The notes: a model not told the origin generated them from the letters alone. Numbered from the stretch's first letter, positions 9,181 to 18,726 are shown. The stretch: DNA of 64,000 bases from Rhizobium viscosum (GCF_014873945.1 NZ_JADBEC010000003.1:124001-188000); one strand, 5' to 3'. Numbers and translations: made by a program.

Positions 9181-10077
9181 TCAGGCCGGCCTTTGCAGTT
9201 TCGGGCGGAATTCGCCAACTTCGCGCAGGACTTCGCCGGGCGTCTGGCCGGTGAGCCGGCGCATGGTCGTTGCCATATGGCTTTGATGGGCAAAGCCCGC
9301 GGCAAACGCAATCTCGCTTGCGGCCATATCGGTCGTTGTCATCAGGGCGCGGGCATATTCGACGCGGCGGCGGATGACATATTGGTGCACGGAAATGCCC
9401 GTGCTGTTGCGAAACAGGATCTTCAGCCGTGTGACGCTGACACCGGCAACGACCGCAAGGTCGGCCAGATGCAGCTTCCGGTCCAGATTGGTCTCGATGA
9501 ATTCCGTCAGCGTCCGTAATTGCCGGGCCGAGAGTTTCGGTTCGCCGCCGATCTCGGGCCGGGGAGCGCCGTCGCTCGATGTCTCTATCAGACGGATGGC
9601 GAGGGCGTTGGCGAGAAGATCGATGTAGAGCGGGTCGGAGGGCGTATCAGCCTCCAGATCCGCCTTGATTGCCCGGCAGATCGCCTCGATGCCGGTGTCA
9701 CGCAGCTGAAATCTCGCCTGCAGCTCGATTTTGCCGGCGTCCCGGCCGAGTTCTTCGGCGACCTGATGAAGCCTGGAGGGATCAAGGCTCACGCGCAGGA
9801 TCCGGCAATCGGCATCATCCTCCCAGGATCCGTCGAGGCCAGCCGGGATGACGTCAATATCGCCAGGCTTCTGGACGCGGCGCATGCGCCGGCCGCCGCA
9901 GTGGCAATCGGCATTGACGGGCGGGCCGAAATGGATGCCCAGACGATGCATGTCACCACCCGGAACACGGGAGACGCCGCGCGGAATATGCAGCAATTCG
10001 GCCGCGAGCCCGCTCCACGTCCGTCCGGCGCTGGTCAGCAGGATCTGCGGCGAGGTCTGCTGGAATGAAACTGTCAT
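9181..10077 (-). CDS. AraC-family transcriptional regulator
   Basis: 298 aa. C-terminal double HTH: LADLAVVAGVSVTRLKILFR and ASEIAFAAGFAHQSHMATTM with TGQTPGEVLRE, typical AraC/XylS. The N-terminal half includes a CHCGGRRMRR segment and a cupin-like region, presumably the sensor. Same strand as, and just upstream of, the NmrA-type gene. Confidence 0.9.
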   Translation of the reverse strand: MTVSFQQTSPQILLTSAGRTWSGLAAELLHIPRGVSRVPGGDMHRLGIHFGPPVNADCHCGGRRMRRVQKPGDIDVIPAGLDGSWEDDADCRILRVSLDPSRLHQVAEELGRDAGKIELQARFQLRDTGIEAICRAIKADLEADTPSDPLYIDLLANALAIRLIETSSDGAPRPEIGGEPKLSARQLRTLTEFIETNLDRKLHLADLAVVAGVSVTRLKILFRNSTGISVHQYVIRRRVEYARALMTTTDMAASEIAFAAGFAHQSHMATTMRRLTGQTPGEVLREVGEFRPKLQRPA

Positions 10078-10168
10078 GATCTGTCTTTGCTTTTGGCTTG
10101 GGGCTTTCGGCTTAGAGCCGGATGCTACGTCTCAATCGCCGCCTTGCCAACCAGCCATACCCGAAAGC

Positions 10169-11722
10169 TCAGATGATCGCCTCGATGAGAAAGGGTCCGC
10201 GGCGCCTCAGCGCGCTTTGGAAGAGATCGGCGAATTGCTCGCAGCTGTGTGCGCCTGCGGCATCGACGCCCATGCCCTTGGCGATCGACACCCAATCCCA
10301 GGCGGGGTGATCGAGGTCCATCATCCGGCGGGCGTTTTCGCCGATGCCGTTCACGCCCACATTGCGCATTTCGGCATGAAGCACGGCATAGGCGCGGTTG
10401 GCGAAGATGATCGTGATCACGTCGAGATCTTCACGCGCCTGCGTCCACAGACCCTGGACCGTATACATGGCGCTGCCATCCGCCTGCAGGTTGATGACCT
10501 TGCGGTCAGGACAGGCGACCGCAGCACCCGTCGCAAGCGGTATGCCGCAGCCGATCGAACCGCCGGTGTTCATCAGGTAGTCGTGTGGCGCCGAGTCGGC
10601 CGAAAGCTCGAAGAAGCGGCGGGCCGAGGTGACACCCTCGTCGCAGATGATGGCATTGTCGGGAAGTCTTGCCGCCACCATGACGGCGATCGCATCTTCG
10701 GTCAGATGCCCGAAAGGAACGATATCGTCGGATAGGCGCTGTGATCGCGTGGGAGGCGGTGACTGCCGGACGTCGAGTTCGTCCCTGAGTGCTTCCAGCG
10801 CGCCCTTCAGATCGTCGCCATGGCTTGCGAGGGTCAGGACCCTGCAACCTTTGCGCACCAGCCGCCCAGGCTTGCCCGGATAGGCGAAGAAGGCGACCGG
10901 CTCGGGCGCGCCTACCAATACCAGCACATCAATATCGGCAAGCAGATCCAGGGCGGCGTCGATCGGGTAGGGGATGCGGGTCAGGGCGACACGGCCGTGG
11001 CCGCGCTCGACCCTTGGCAGTTGCATCTCGCAGAAGAGACGCACATCCCTGGCAGCCGCAATTGCACCCGCAATCTCCAGGCAGTCTGCACGGGCAGCTG
11101 CGCCGCTGACGAGAATGCCGACCTCGCCGGGCGCATCTCTGATGGCGGCGGCTACCCCGCGCACGCTGTCCATATTTACGGCATGAGGCTCCGGCCGGGA
11201 CAACCTGATCGGCCGATCCGCTTCGACGTCGCCCCAGGCGGCATCTGCCGGCAGGATGAGCGTTGCAACACCGGGCGGTGACAAGGAGGCACGGTAGGCG
11301 GCCTCCGTCGCGCCGACAATATCTTCCGGGCTGCGGATGCGGTGCACCCAGTTGGACATCGTACCCGCCAGGCCCTCGATGTCAGATGTCAGCGGCGCGT
11401 CGAGGGGAAGATGATAGGAGGCATGATCGCCGACGATGTTGATCATGGGTATCCTGGCGCGGCGGGCATTGTGGAGATTGGCAAGACCATTGGCGAGGCC
11501 CGGCCCGGTGTGCAGCAAGGTCGCGGCAGGGTGATCGGTCATGCGCGCATACCCATCGGCAGCGCCTGTCACGACGCCCTCGGAGAGACCGAGAATGCAG
11601 CGCATTTCGGGCTTGCGGTCGAGCGCCGCCACGAAATGCATTTCCGACGTACCGGGATTGGCAAAGCACACTCTGACGTCGTTTGCCAGCAGCGTATCAC
11701 ACAGGCTGTCTGCACCGTTCAT
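10169..11722 (-). CDS. ThDP-dependent enzyme, acetolactate synthase large-subunit-like
   Basis: 517 aa from the ATG at 11722 (GGGAGGT upstream). Three-domain ThDP enzyme: Pyr domain with the catalytic Glu in GLSEGVVTGAADGYARM, middle domain, and PP domain with the ADGS...N Mg-ThDP motif (NLQADGSAMYTVQGLW). Starts MNGADSLCDTLLANDVRVCF then ANPGTSEMHFVAALD, as in the IlvB-like/benzoylformate-decarboxylase-like group; there is no IlvN small subunit nearby, so it is probably not the biosynthetic acetolactate synthase. It would decarboxylate a 2-oxo acid. Divergent from the hydrolase at 11877. Confidence 0.85.
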   Translation of the reverse strand: MNGADSLCDTLLANDVRVCFANPGTSEMHFVAALDRKPEMRCILGLSEGVVTGAADGYARMTDHPAATLLHTGPGLANGLANLHNARRARIPMINIVGDHASYHLPLDAPLTSDIEGLAGTMSNWVHRIRSPEDIVGATEAAYRASLSPPGVATLILPADAAWGDVEADRPIRLSRPEPHAVNMDSVRGVAAAIRDAPGEVGILVSGAAARADCLEIAGAIAAARDVRLFCEMQLPRVERGHGRVALTRIPYPIDAALDLLADIDVLVLVGAPEPVAFFAYPGKPGRLVRKGCRVLTLASHGDDLKGALEALRDELDVRQSPPPTRSQRLSDDIVPFGHLTEDAIAVMVAARLPDNAIICDEGVTSARRFFELSADSAPHDYLMNTGGSIGCGIPLATGAAVACPDRKVINLQADGSAMYTVQGLWTQAREDLDVITIIFANRAYAVLHAEMRNVGVNGIGENARRMMDLDHPAWDWVSIAKGMGVDAAGAHSCEQFADLFQSALRRRGPFLIEAII

Positions 11723-11876
11723 GACAGTTACCTCCCGCTTACAGCAGCCTTGCACGGGAAGAGCATGAGCACAACCTTGAATGATGTATCCGATCCGCGC
11801 GTTTTCGTGACAGGGCCGGAAGCCACCACTATAATCATCGCGATCACAGCCGCAGCAGCCACTGGTGGAGTCGGCG

Positions 11877-13100
11877 ATGAGCATGCTGTTCAGGAATGAG
11901 TTGCATGAGGATTTCGGCAGTTGGCCGATTGCCTATATTCCCTATGGCGGGGCGGATTTCGGCGAGATCCGGGCCGTGGCGGAAGCCGTCGGCGATGGCG
12001 ATCACTCCGCCTTTTACGAAGCGTGGGTTTCGGCCGGCGACCGGCTGAAAGGCGAGGCCGAAGCCGCGCTTTCCGGGGGGCATAAGGTCAGCGCGCGCGA
12101 GCTTTATCTGCGGGCAAGCGTCTTCTACGCCGCCGCCTATCATCCGCTCTACGGCGCACCTGTCGATCCGCGGCTGCTTTCCGCCTTCCGCAAGCAGACG
12201 GATGCCCTGGAGATGGGGCTTGCGCTCTCGGCGCCGACGATCGAGCCGCTTTCCATTCCGCTTGCTGAGACGCCGATGCCTGGATATTTCATTCCCGCGC
12301 AGGGGCTCGAGCATGAGATGCGCCCGCTCATCATCTTCAACAACGGCTATGACGGCACCATCACCGACACCTATTTCGCCTGCGCCGTCGCAGCCTCGCG
12401 GCGCGGCTATCACAGCCTGCTCTTCGACGGTCCCGGCCAGGGCGCCATGCTCTACGAGCACGGCATTCCGCTGCGGCCGGACTGGGACGTAATCATCAGG
12501 GCGGTGGTGGATTTTGCGGTGAACTATCCGCTCGTCGACCCTGATCGCATCGCGCTCAGCGGCTGGAGCCTCGGCGGGTTTCTCGCTCCGCGCGGGGCGG
12601 CGGGCGAGCCGCGCATTGCTGCGCTGATTGCCGATCCCGGCACCTGGAGCATTGCCGACGGTTTCCGCAAGGTCATCGTCCAAAAGTTCGGCGTGCCTGC
12701 GGAAGCGACGGCCGATCTCGGCGCCCTCGATCAGACACTGCTCGATACGATGGACGCCTTCATCCACAGCAATCCGGTGCTGAACTGGAAGGTGGTGCAG
12801 CGGGGATTCTGGGTGCATGGGGTGGATAATCTGCGCGCCTTCCTCGCCTCGGCCGAGCTTTTCACCATGCGGGGACATGCGGAACGCATCCAGTGCCCGA
12901 CCTTGATCACCCAGGCGGAGAATGACGGGCTTGCCGCCGATGCCGGGCTTTTCTTCGATACGCTGCGCTGCCCCAAGACGCTGATGCGGTTCACCGCCGA
13001 AGAAGGCGCGGACGGCCATTGCGAGATGAAGAACCGGTCACTGCTCAACAGACGGGTTCTGGACTGGCTCGACACGCAATTCGGGCCGGGCAGCAGCTAG
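11877..13100 (+). CDS. alpha/beta hydrolase (FrsA / 2,6-dihydroxypseudooxynicotine hydrolase-like)
   Basis: 407 aa from the ATG at 11877 with GGAG 6 bases before it. N-terminal helical cap, then the hydrolase fold: nucleophile elbow GWSLGGF, oxyanion region FNNGYDGT, acid region LITQAENDGL and a C-terminal His in GADGHCEM. The family includes C-C bond hydrolases acting on diketone-like substrates. The 3' end overlaps the convergent LysR gene by 63 bases. Divergent from the ThDP enzyme; the two may form one pathway. Confidence 0.87.
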   Translation: MSMLFRNELHEDFGSWPIAYIPYGGADFGEIRAVAEAVGDGDHSAFYEAWVSAGDRLKGEAEAALSGGHKVSARELYLRASVFYAAAYHPLYGAPVDPRLLSAFRKQTDALEMGLALSAPTIEPLSIPLAETPMPGYFIPAQGLEHEMRPLIIFNNGYDGTITDTYFACAVAASRRGYHSLLFDGPGQGAMLYEHGIPLRPDWDVIIRAVVDFAVNYPLVDPDRIALSGWSLGGFLAPRGAAGEPRIAALIADPGTWSIADGFRKVIVQKFGVPAEATADLGALDQTLLDTMDAFIHSNPVLNWKVVQRGFWVHGVDNLRAFLASAELFTMRGHAERIQCPTLITQAENDGLAADAGLFFDTLRCPKTLMRFTAEEGADGHCEMKNRSLLNRRVLDWLDTQFGPGSS

Positions 13101-13985
13101 ATGGTCCAGAAGGCTGCGGGTATGGACGGGCAGTTCCGCCCCTTCCGCCGTGCAGACCACCAGGTGCCGCGTCGCCCACTCATCCGACAGGCGGATGATG
13201 GCAATGCCGGATGATCGTTTTTGGCGGCGGGCCGCCGTATCAGGCACGATGCCGATACCGACGCCGGCACCGGCCAGCCGGCAGATGGCCCCGAAATCGC
13301 GCAGCCGCACGCGGGTCTTAAGCCTGATACCGATACGACCTGCCTGCGCGTCGATATGATCCTGCAGGGCGCCAGCGGCGAGGCCGATGAAATGCTCATC
13401 GACGAGATCGGCGAAGCGGACGCTGCTCTCCAATGCCAGAGGATGGCCGCTACTCACAACGACGACGAGCCGGTCTATCGCGAAAGGTCGCACCGTCAGT
13501 CCGGCCATGTCGGCCGAGGCAGAGAGGATGCCGATCTCTGCATGGCCGGCCGCCACGCTTCTGGCAATCTCGACGCTCTGGCGCTCCTTCAATTGCAGAT
13601 CGACCCGCGGGTTGGCCGCCATCCAGTCCGCCAGCTTTTCAGGCAGATGTTCCGACATGGCGGCCGTGTTGGCAAGAATGCCGATCGTCGAACGCAGCCC
13701 CCGCGCATATTCGCCGAGCTCGCCATGCATCTGCCTGATCTGGGCGAGGATCACGCGGGCATGGTGGGCCAGCGCTTCGCCTGCCTCCGTGGGAGCGACA
13801 CCGCGCCGGCTGCGTTCCAGCAAGGTAACCTCGCCGAGCGCTTCCATGTCACGCAGGCGCTCGCTGGCAGCGGCAAGAGAGAGGCCCACATCTGCGGCGC
13901 CGTGGGTGATGCTGCCGGCATCGACGACGGCCAGGAACAGGCGAAGGTCGGTCAGATCGAAACGCATTTTGCGAGGATAGGGCAT
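13038..13985 (-). CDS. LysR-family transcriptional regulator
   Basis: 315 aa; AAGG 6 bases before the ATG. HTH at the N-terminus (LRLFLAVVDAGSITHGAADV, SLAAASERLRDMEAL) and an LTTR substrate domain of the type found next to exporters (RSTIGILANTAAMSEHLPEK). Divergent from the TauE/SafE gene at 14065, its likely target. The 3' end runs 63 bases into the convergent hydrolase gene. Confidence 0.9.
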   Translation of the reverse strand: MPYPRKMRFDLTDLRLFLAVVDAGSITHGAADVGLSLAAASERLRDMEALGEVTLLERSRRGVAPTEAGEALAHHARVILAQIRQMHGELGEYARGLRSTIGILANTAAMSEHLPEKLADWMAANPRVDLQLKERQSVEIARSVAAGHAEIGILSASADMAGLTVRPFAIDRLVVVVSSGHPLALESSVRFADLVDEHFIGLAAGALQDHIDAQAGRIGIRLKTRVRLRDFGAICRLAGAGVGIGIVPDTAARRQKRSSGIAIIRLSDEWATRHLVVCTAEGAELPVHTRSLLDHLAAARPELRVEPVQNPSVEQ

Positions 13986-14064
13986 TTTCAGCCTTCGGAC
14001 CAGCCGAAGGCTGGGAGAGGGACTTCCGCATTGTGCCGGTATCGGAAGCTGCTAGCGATGCGGC

Positions 14065-14811
14065 ATGTCCGATCTTTCCATCACCTTCGTGTCAGCCGTC
14101 ACCGCCACCTTCTTTGCCGCCGGCATCGTCAAGGGTGTCACCGGTATGGGACTTCCGACGGTCGCCATGGGCGTACTGGGTGTTTTGACTTCGCCGCTGA
14201 CGGCGGCAAGCCTGCTCATCGCGCCGTCGTCAGTCACCAATATCTGGCAATTGTTTGCAGGGCCAAGCTTCGTTCCTCTTCTGCGGCGGTTCTGGCCGAT
14301 GATGACAGCCATCATTGCGGGAACGATGCTCGGTTCGGCATGGCTTGCGAGCGGCGATACCAGCCTTACGACGAGAGGGCTTGGCGCAGCACTGGTGCTC
14401 TATGCGGCCTATTCGCTGTTTGCCCGTCAACTCCGCGTGCCGGAGGTAATGGAACCATGGCTTTCGCCGGTCATCGGTGCGACGACGGGACTGATAACCG
14501 GCAGCACCGGCGTCTTCGTCATCCCCGCTGTACCCTATCTGCAGGTGCTGGGGCTCGCGAAGGATGATCTGGTACAGGCGCTCGGCCTGTCCTTCACAGT
14601 CTCCACCATCGCGCTGGCAGCCGCGCTCGGACTGCGCGGCGCTTTCGACGGCGGCAACCTTGTACTCTCGGTACTTGCGATTGTGCCAGCACTGGCGGGC
14701 ATGTGGGTCGGGCAGGGGCTGCGCGGGCGGATTGCTCCTGAAACCTTCCGCCACTGGTCTCTCGTCTGCCTTCTGCTGCTCGGCGCGGAGATGTGCCTGG
14801 GGACGCATTGA
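14065..14811 (+). CDS. TauE/SafE-family sulfite/anion exporter
   Basis: 248 aa, about eight transmembrane segments in two repeats: FVSAVTATFFAAGIVKGVTG and GATTGLITGSTGVFVIPAVPYL, each carrying the G-x-x-x-G rich family signature. Inner-membrane export of sulfite, sulfoacetate or related organic anions is known for the family; substrate here is not evident. Divergent LysR regulator upstream. Confidence 0.88.
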   Translation: MSDLSITFVSAVTATFFAAGIVKGVTGMGLPTVAMGVLGVLTSPLTAASLLIAPSSVTNIWQLFAGPSFVPLLRRFWPMMTAIIAGTMLGSAWLASGDTSLTTRGLGAALVLYAAYSLFARQLRVPEVMEPWLSPVIGATTGLITGSTGVFVIPAVPYLQVLGLAKDDLVQALGLSFTVSTIALAAALGLRGAFDGGNLVLSVLAIVPALAGMWVGQGLRGRIAPETFRHWSLVCLLLLGAEMCLGTH

Positions 14812-14821
14812 GGCCACGCGT

Positions 14822-15214
14822 TCAGCGGCTTCCATTCCCGATTGCGGCGATCGCTTCGATTTCGATCATGGCCTTGGGATCGTAGAGCGCCTTTATCTCC
14901 GCGATCGTGTCAGCGGGGTAGGGTTCGGAGAAGTATTTGCGGCGCAGTTCGACGACATCGAGGAAATGGCCCATGTCAGTGACGAAGATCGTCACCTTGA
15001 CGACGTCTTCCAGGCTTGAGCCGCCGGCCTCCAGCGCGCGGCGCAGATTGGCAAAAGCCTGTTCGCCCTGGGCGCGGAAACCGCCATCGACGATCTGACC
15101 GTCATCATTGGCGCCGGCTTGGCCGGAGATGAACAGCAGATTGCCGAACCTGATGCCCTGCGACAGCAGGAAGGGGGCATAATTGTCCGGCTCGGTGACG
15201 ACGCGTTCCAACAT
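14822..15214 (-). CDS. Rid (YjgF/YER057c/UK114) family protein lacking the RidA arginine
   Basis: 130 aa with AAGGAGTG before the ATG. The chorismate-mutase-like trimer fold is clear: LLFISGQAGANDDGQIVDGG, QAFANLRRALEAGGSSLEDV, VKVTIFVTDM, IEIEAIA. Where RidA has PARSCVEV with the essential Arg, this protein has PADTIAEI, so Asp102 replaces Arg; imine deaminase activity is therefore unlikely and it belongs with the Rid subfamilies of unknown role. Divergent from the LysR gene at 15350. Confidence 0.88.
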   Translation of the reverse strand: MLERVVTEPDNYAPFLLSQGIRFGNLLFISGQAGANDDGQIVDGGFRAQGEQAFANLRRALEAGGSSLEDVVKVTIFVTDMGHFLDVVELRRKYFSEPYPADTIAEIKALYDPKAMIEIEAIAAIGNGSR

Positions 15215-15250
15215 TGATTCACTCCTTGCGAAAAGCCGATGATCAAGATG

Positions 15251-15349
15251 GATTCATCTTTTGAATCTCGGCGACATGAAGAGAATGAACAAATGTAGTT
15301 GCCTCGACAAACTCCAATTCGTCAGCTATCGAATGAATAAAACTCATCC
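15251..15349. promoter_or_regulatory. LysR-type operators between Rid and LysR genes
   Basis: GATTCATCTTTTGAATC (15251-15267) is an inverted repeat with 6-base arms and a 5-base spacer. ATGAATAAAACTCAT (15333-15347) is a second interrupted dyad just before the LysR start. Both fit T-N11-A LysR sites; binding is inferred. Confidence 0.45.
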
Positions 15350-16243
15350 ATGGGGATCATGCGCAGACTTCCGCCGCTTTCCGCGCTCCGTGCCTTTGAG
15401 GCAGCTGCCCGCCTGCTGAGCTTCAAGCGCGCGGCGGCGGAACTCGGCGTCACGCCCACAGCCATCAGCCACCAGATCAGGTCTCTGGAAGAGCACACCG
15501 GCCTTGTCCTGTTCAGCCGGCAGGTGCGCAAGGTGATGCTGACCGAGGCAGGCGCGCAGCTTTACCCTGTTCTGCGGCATGGATTCGACACTTTCGAGGC
15601 GGCGCTCGATCGACTGATGCAAATCCGCAAACGCGCCAGGGTAACGATTTCGGCGACAAACGCGTTCACTGCCAAATGGCTGGTGCCGCGGGTTGCACGT
15701 TTCCACGCCCTCCATCCGGATATCGACCTTCAGCTGCATGCCTCAGACGAAGCGGTGGAGCTTGCGGAAAGTAGCGTCGATATCGCCATCCGTTACGGCC
15801 GCGGGCCGTATCCCGGCCTGAGCGCGGAGGTGATGTTTGCCGACGACTTTGCGCCTGTGGCCAATCCGCGGTTCGGTGCGCTGGATATCGGGAATCTCGG
15901 CACCGTGCCGCTGATCCATTTTCAGTGGCGGCGAAATCACCCGCTCAATCCCACCTGGGAACGCTGGTACTCGGCAGCCGGTCTTGTCCGGCCGCCGCCT
16001 CAGGGACAATTGCATTTTTCCGACGAGAGCCATGCGATTCAGGCCGCGGTCGCCGGGCAAGGAATAGCGCTGCTGAGCCTGGCTCTTGTACGGGACGAGC
16101 TGGCAGCCGGGCATCTCGTCCAGCCGTTCGGCCCGACGGTTCCCGGCCATACGTACCATCTGGTCACGAACACTGATCCGCCGCCCGGTGCCAGCGTCCG
16201 CGCCGCGGCCGATTGGTTGCGTGCTGAGGTTGCACGCGGTTGA
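15350..16243 (+). CDS. LysR-family transcriptional regulator (GcvA-like)
   Basis: 297 aa. Opens MGIMRRLPPLSALRAFEAAA and carries HTH AAAELGVTPTAISHQIRSLE, then an effector domain with ISATNAFTAKWLVPRVARFH and AVAGQGIALLSLALV. Start could also be the ATG at 15359. Likely controls the divergent Rid gene, a common arrangement for amino-acid-related LTTRs. Confidence 0.9.
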   Translation: MGIMRRLPPLSALRAFEAAARLLSFKRAAAELGVTPTAISHQIRSLEEHTGLVLFSRQVRKVMLTEAGAQLYPVLRHGFDTFEAALDRLMQIRKRARVTISATNAFTAKWLVPRVARFHALHPDIDLQLHASDEAVELAESSVDIAIRYGRGPYPGLSAEVMFADDFAPVANPRFGALDIGNLGTVPLIHFQWRRNHPLNPTWERWYSAAGLVRPPPQGQLHFSDESHAIQAAVAGQGIALLSLALVRDELAAGHLVQPFGPTVPGHTYHLVTNTDPPPGASVRAAADWLRAEVARG

Positions 16244-16352
16244 TCATTTGGCCGCGTGAAGCATCCTACCGCCTTCTTTTGGCCCCGCTCGCTCATCACT
16301 AAACTGGCCCCACGCGATGCGCGATTCCTTTCCGTTCAACGAGGATTTGAGA

Positions 16353-16664
16353 ATGATCAAGACAATGACGATTGCGGCAACCGCCATGCTTGTTTCGGCT
16401 CACTATGCCGGCGCCTCCAGCGATGCCGCGTGGAATGCGCTCTTCGCCAAGGTGAACGGCACCTGTATCGGCCAGTCGGGCATGGATACGCCAGAGGCAA
16501 CCGCTCCTGTTGTCTTCGACGATGCCACGGGCAAGGTCGCCGTGCTGCTGCGCGGCTCGATGGGCAAGGGCAAGAGCAAGGTCAAGAACGTCAACCTGAT
16601 CTGCCTCTACGACAAGAAGACCGGCAAGGCGTCGATCGAGGAGTATCGCTGGCTCGGTCGGTAA
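16353..16664 (+). CDS. small secreted protein of unknown function
   Basis: 103 aa from the ATG at 16353 (GAGGA upstream). Signal peptide MIKTMTIAATAMLVSAHYAG, cleavage around GAS-SD. The mature part has two Cys (GTCIG and LICLYD) that could form a disulfide and a Lys-rich GKGKSKVKN stretch. No family recognised. Confidence 0.72.
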   Translation: MIKTMTIAATAMLVSAHYAGASSDAAWNALFAKVNGTCIGQSGMDTPEATAPVVFDDATGKVAVLLRGSMGKGKSKVKNVNLICLYDKKTGKASIEEYRWLGR

Positions 16665-16827
16665 TGCATTGCGGCCATCGTGTGCGCGCATGATGGCCCG
16701 CTGTCGGCACAAAAATATGCCGGTCGTGTCGGAACATGCACCAGCCATTCGTCCTTTGCGCGAGACCGACCAGATGGCGCATTTTGCTGCGGCAGACTGA
16801 GCAGGACCCGCGCTGGAAAGCGGCATC

Positions 16828-16992
16828 TCAAGCGGCCAGCCGGATGACGATGGCGCCGGCCAGCAGAACGACGAGGACGCCTGTGGTCATCAGGCTCGTC
16901 AGAAAGTGACGATAGGTCTTCCCGGTTCGGGCGCGGCCGGCAATGATCTCGCGTTCACGCGCCAGGTAGGTTACGCCGCTGCGGCCGAACAT
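16828..16992 (-). CDS. small single-pass membrane protein
   Basis: 54 aa, AAGGAAG 8 bases before the ATG. Basic N-terminal half (MFGRSGVTYLAREREIIAGR) then one transmembrane helix (LMTTGVLVVLLAGAIVIRL). No recognised family; the ribosome site and helix make it plausible. Confidence 0.5.
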   Translation of the reverse strand: MFGRSGVTYLAREREIIAGRARTGKTYRHFLTSLMTTGVLVVLLAGAIVIRLAA

Positions 16993-17247
16993 GGGTTTCT
17001 TCCTTGAGGTTATCGACAGGATACGTGAGTGAGTCTGACGAAAAGCCCATAGGAAATCGATATTGCTGCGGGGCAGGGAATATAGGAATTGCATTAAGGC
17101 CGGCAGGCCAACGACGATCCCGTTTGTCTTTATGGGAAGCCTATGCCGGCGCCCTTCCGTCCCAATCGAAAACATATGCCCGAACCAGTAGCTTTGCTCG
17201 ACGCGGATGATCCTTCGTCTGCTCCGACAATGCGAAAGGAAAAGGCG

Positions 17248-17448
17248 ATGTATGGTCGTTGGTGGGCTTATTACATGCAAGCGCGTATGCGCCATGTGGC
17301 TCGGTCTCATCCATCCTTAAACGCGCAGCAGCGCAGAACCGAAGTGTCGTTCGATCACACGGACGATCTGTGGATTTTTCTGAGACTCGCGCTGGTTCTC
17401 ACGGTCTTCTCTGCCGGCCTTGCCTGCATCCTCTGGGTCGCGAGCTGA
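17248..17448 (+). CDS. small single-pass membrane protein
   Basis: 66 aa from the ATG at 17248 (AAAGGAAAAGG upstream); the ATG at 17230 is an alternative. Basic N-terminus (MYGRWWAYYMQARMRHVARS) and C-terminal transmembrane helix (IFLRLALVLTVFSAGLACIL). Function unknown. Confidence 0.5.
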   Translation: MYGRWWAYYMQARMRHVARSHPSLNAQQRRTEVSFDHTDDLWIFLRLALVLTVFSAGLACILWVAS

Positions 17449-17750
17449 CTGCACGATGAAGTCAATCGAACTAGACGCGGTATCGAGGGCGACGGTCAGG
17501 CGCTTCGTCTGGAGTGTTATATCGCTTTGGCCACGCCGTCTCTGCACGGTCGAACATTCCTGAGACGGCATCGAAATGCCTGCTTCTCTATGCCGCCCTG
17601 ATGATCTTCGTCGCTGCGTCTATGCGCCAGCGCTACTACGCCGGCAGCTTCAACCATTGGAGCGCAGCGCTCTGGCTCGCCTTCGTTGCCGCCCTGCATC
17701 TGCTGCAGTGAGCTGGCTCTCCGCTGGCAGAAGATCGAGGACGGCCTGCC
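17449..17750. other. 302-base gap with one doubtful small membrane ORF
   Basis: Holds an open frame at 17514-17711 (+) from a GTG without a good ribosome site, coding 65 aa with two hydrophobic stretches (CLLLYAALMIFVAAS and WSAALWLAFVAALHLL). An internal ATG at 17598 could give about 37 aa. I cannot decide whether it is expressed. Nothing else is evident. Confidence 0.3.
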
Positions 17751-18692
17751 TCAATCCTCCGTCACGGTCCACTGGTCGCCGGGGTTGAACTGGTTGATCC
17801 TGGGCGCAATCGTGCCAGTATCGGCGCCGAGATCGGCCTGGTAGACGATGCCATTGCGGTTGACCACGAAGGTATTGACGCCGGTCTCGCCATATTTCAC
17901 CGGCCAGGCGACAAGGGCGAAGCCGGCGATCATGTTGCCGTTGATGACATAGTCGTAAGCGCCGCCGGCTATGTTGTCGCCCTGGCGGGTCAGGATCTTG
18001 TAGCGGTAGCCGAAATAGCCCTTTTCATCCCTGTTGCTGAACTGGACGAAATCGATGAAGGGGGCAGCCGGGCTTTGGCCGAGACCTTCGCTTTCCGGCC
18101 AGTAGAGGCCATCGGCGCGACCGGGCGTGCTCACCAGTTTCTGCGCATATTCGAGCACGCCGTCGCCGTCGTGATCCTCTTCAGCATATTCTTCCTGCGC
18201 ATCCACATAGCCGCGAACAGTCTCGATCGTCTGGATCTCGTTTTCGCCGACGCGACGGTTGATGATCTCCTCGATCCCGATGACCGGATCGAAGGCATAT
18301 TTGCCGTTTTCCTTCTTCTCGATCGGGAAGGGGAACGGCCACATGATATCGCCGACATCGATGATGCTCCGGTTTTCCTTTGTCTCGAGGCCGATGCGGC
18401 GCGAGACGCCCTCCTTGATCACGGCAAGCGTCTCGTTGACGCCCTCGGTCGCCTTGAGGCGATCCGGCTTGACGCCGAGAAGGGCTGCGAGCTTGTCCAG
18501 ATCGGAGGCAGTCACGGTTTCCTTGAAAGCGGCCATCGCTTCCTCCGGCGAGGCGAATTCCTGCGGGGGCGCATCGGCAACCAGATCCTCCAGTCTGTTA
18601 TCTTCGACGGCATAAGCCGTTCCGACCAGCAGGCAGGCGCCGGCGGCAAGGGCTGCAATCAGGTAGTATCTGCAACGGGTGTTCAAAGCCAT
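17751..18692 (-). CDS. DUF2950 secreted protein
   Basis: 313 aa from the ATG at 18692 (GAGGGAG upstream). Signal peptide MALNTRCRYYLIAALAAGAC ending near AYA-VED. DUF2950 features: FASPEEAMAAFKETVTASDL, an internal DPVIGIEEIINRRVGENEIQ, and the C-terminal GYRYKILTRQGDNIAGGAYD with WPVKYGETGVNTFVV. Periplasmic; function unknown. It starts 34 bases after the DUF3300 gene in the same operon, a pairing seen widely in bacteria, which points to a joint role. Confidence 0.9.
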   Translation of the reverse strand: MALNTRCRYYLIAALAAGACLLVGTAYAVEDNRLEDLVADAPPQEFASPEEAMAAFKETVTASDLDKLAALLGVKPDRLKATEGVNETLAVIKEGVSRRIGLETKENRSIIDVGDIMWPFPFPIEKKENGKYAFDPVIGIEEIINRRVGENEIQTIETVRGYVDAQEEYAEEDHDGDGVLEYAQKLVSTPGRADGLYWPESEGLGQSPAAPFIDFVQFSNRDEKGYFGYRYKILTRQGDNIAGGAYDYVINGNMIAGFALVAWPVKYGETGVNTFVVNRNGIVYQADLGADTGTIAPRINQFNPGDQWTVTED

Positions 18693-18726
18693 GGCAATGC
18701 TCCCTCTGTCCAATCTACGGGCCGAT

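Noticed and set aside
11844..13019. 391-aa open frame on the minus strand
   Set aside because: Antisense to the alpha/beta hydrolase, which carries full catalytic motifs.
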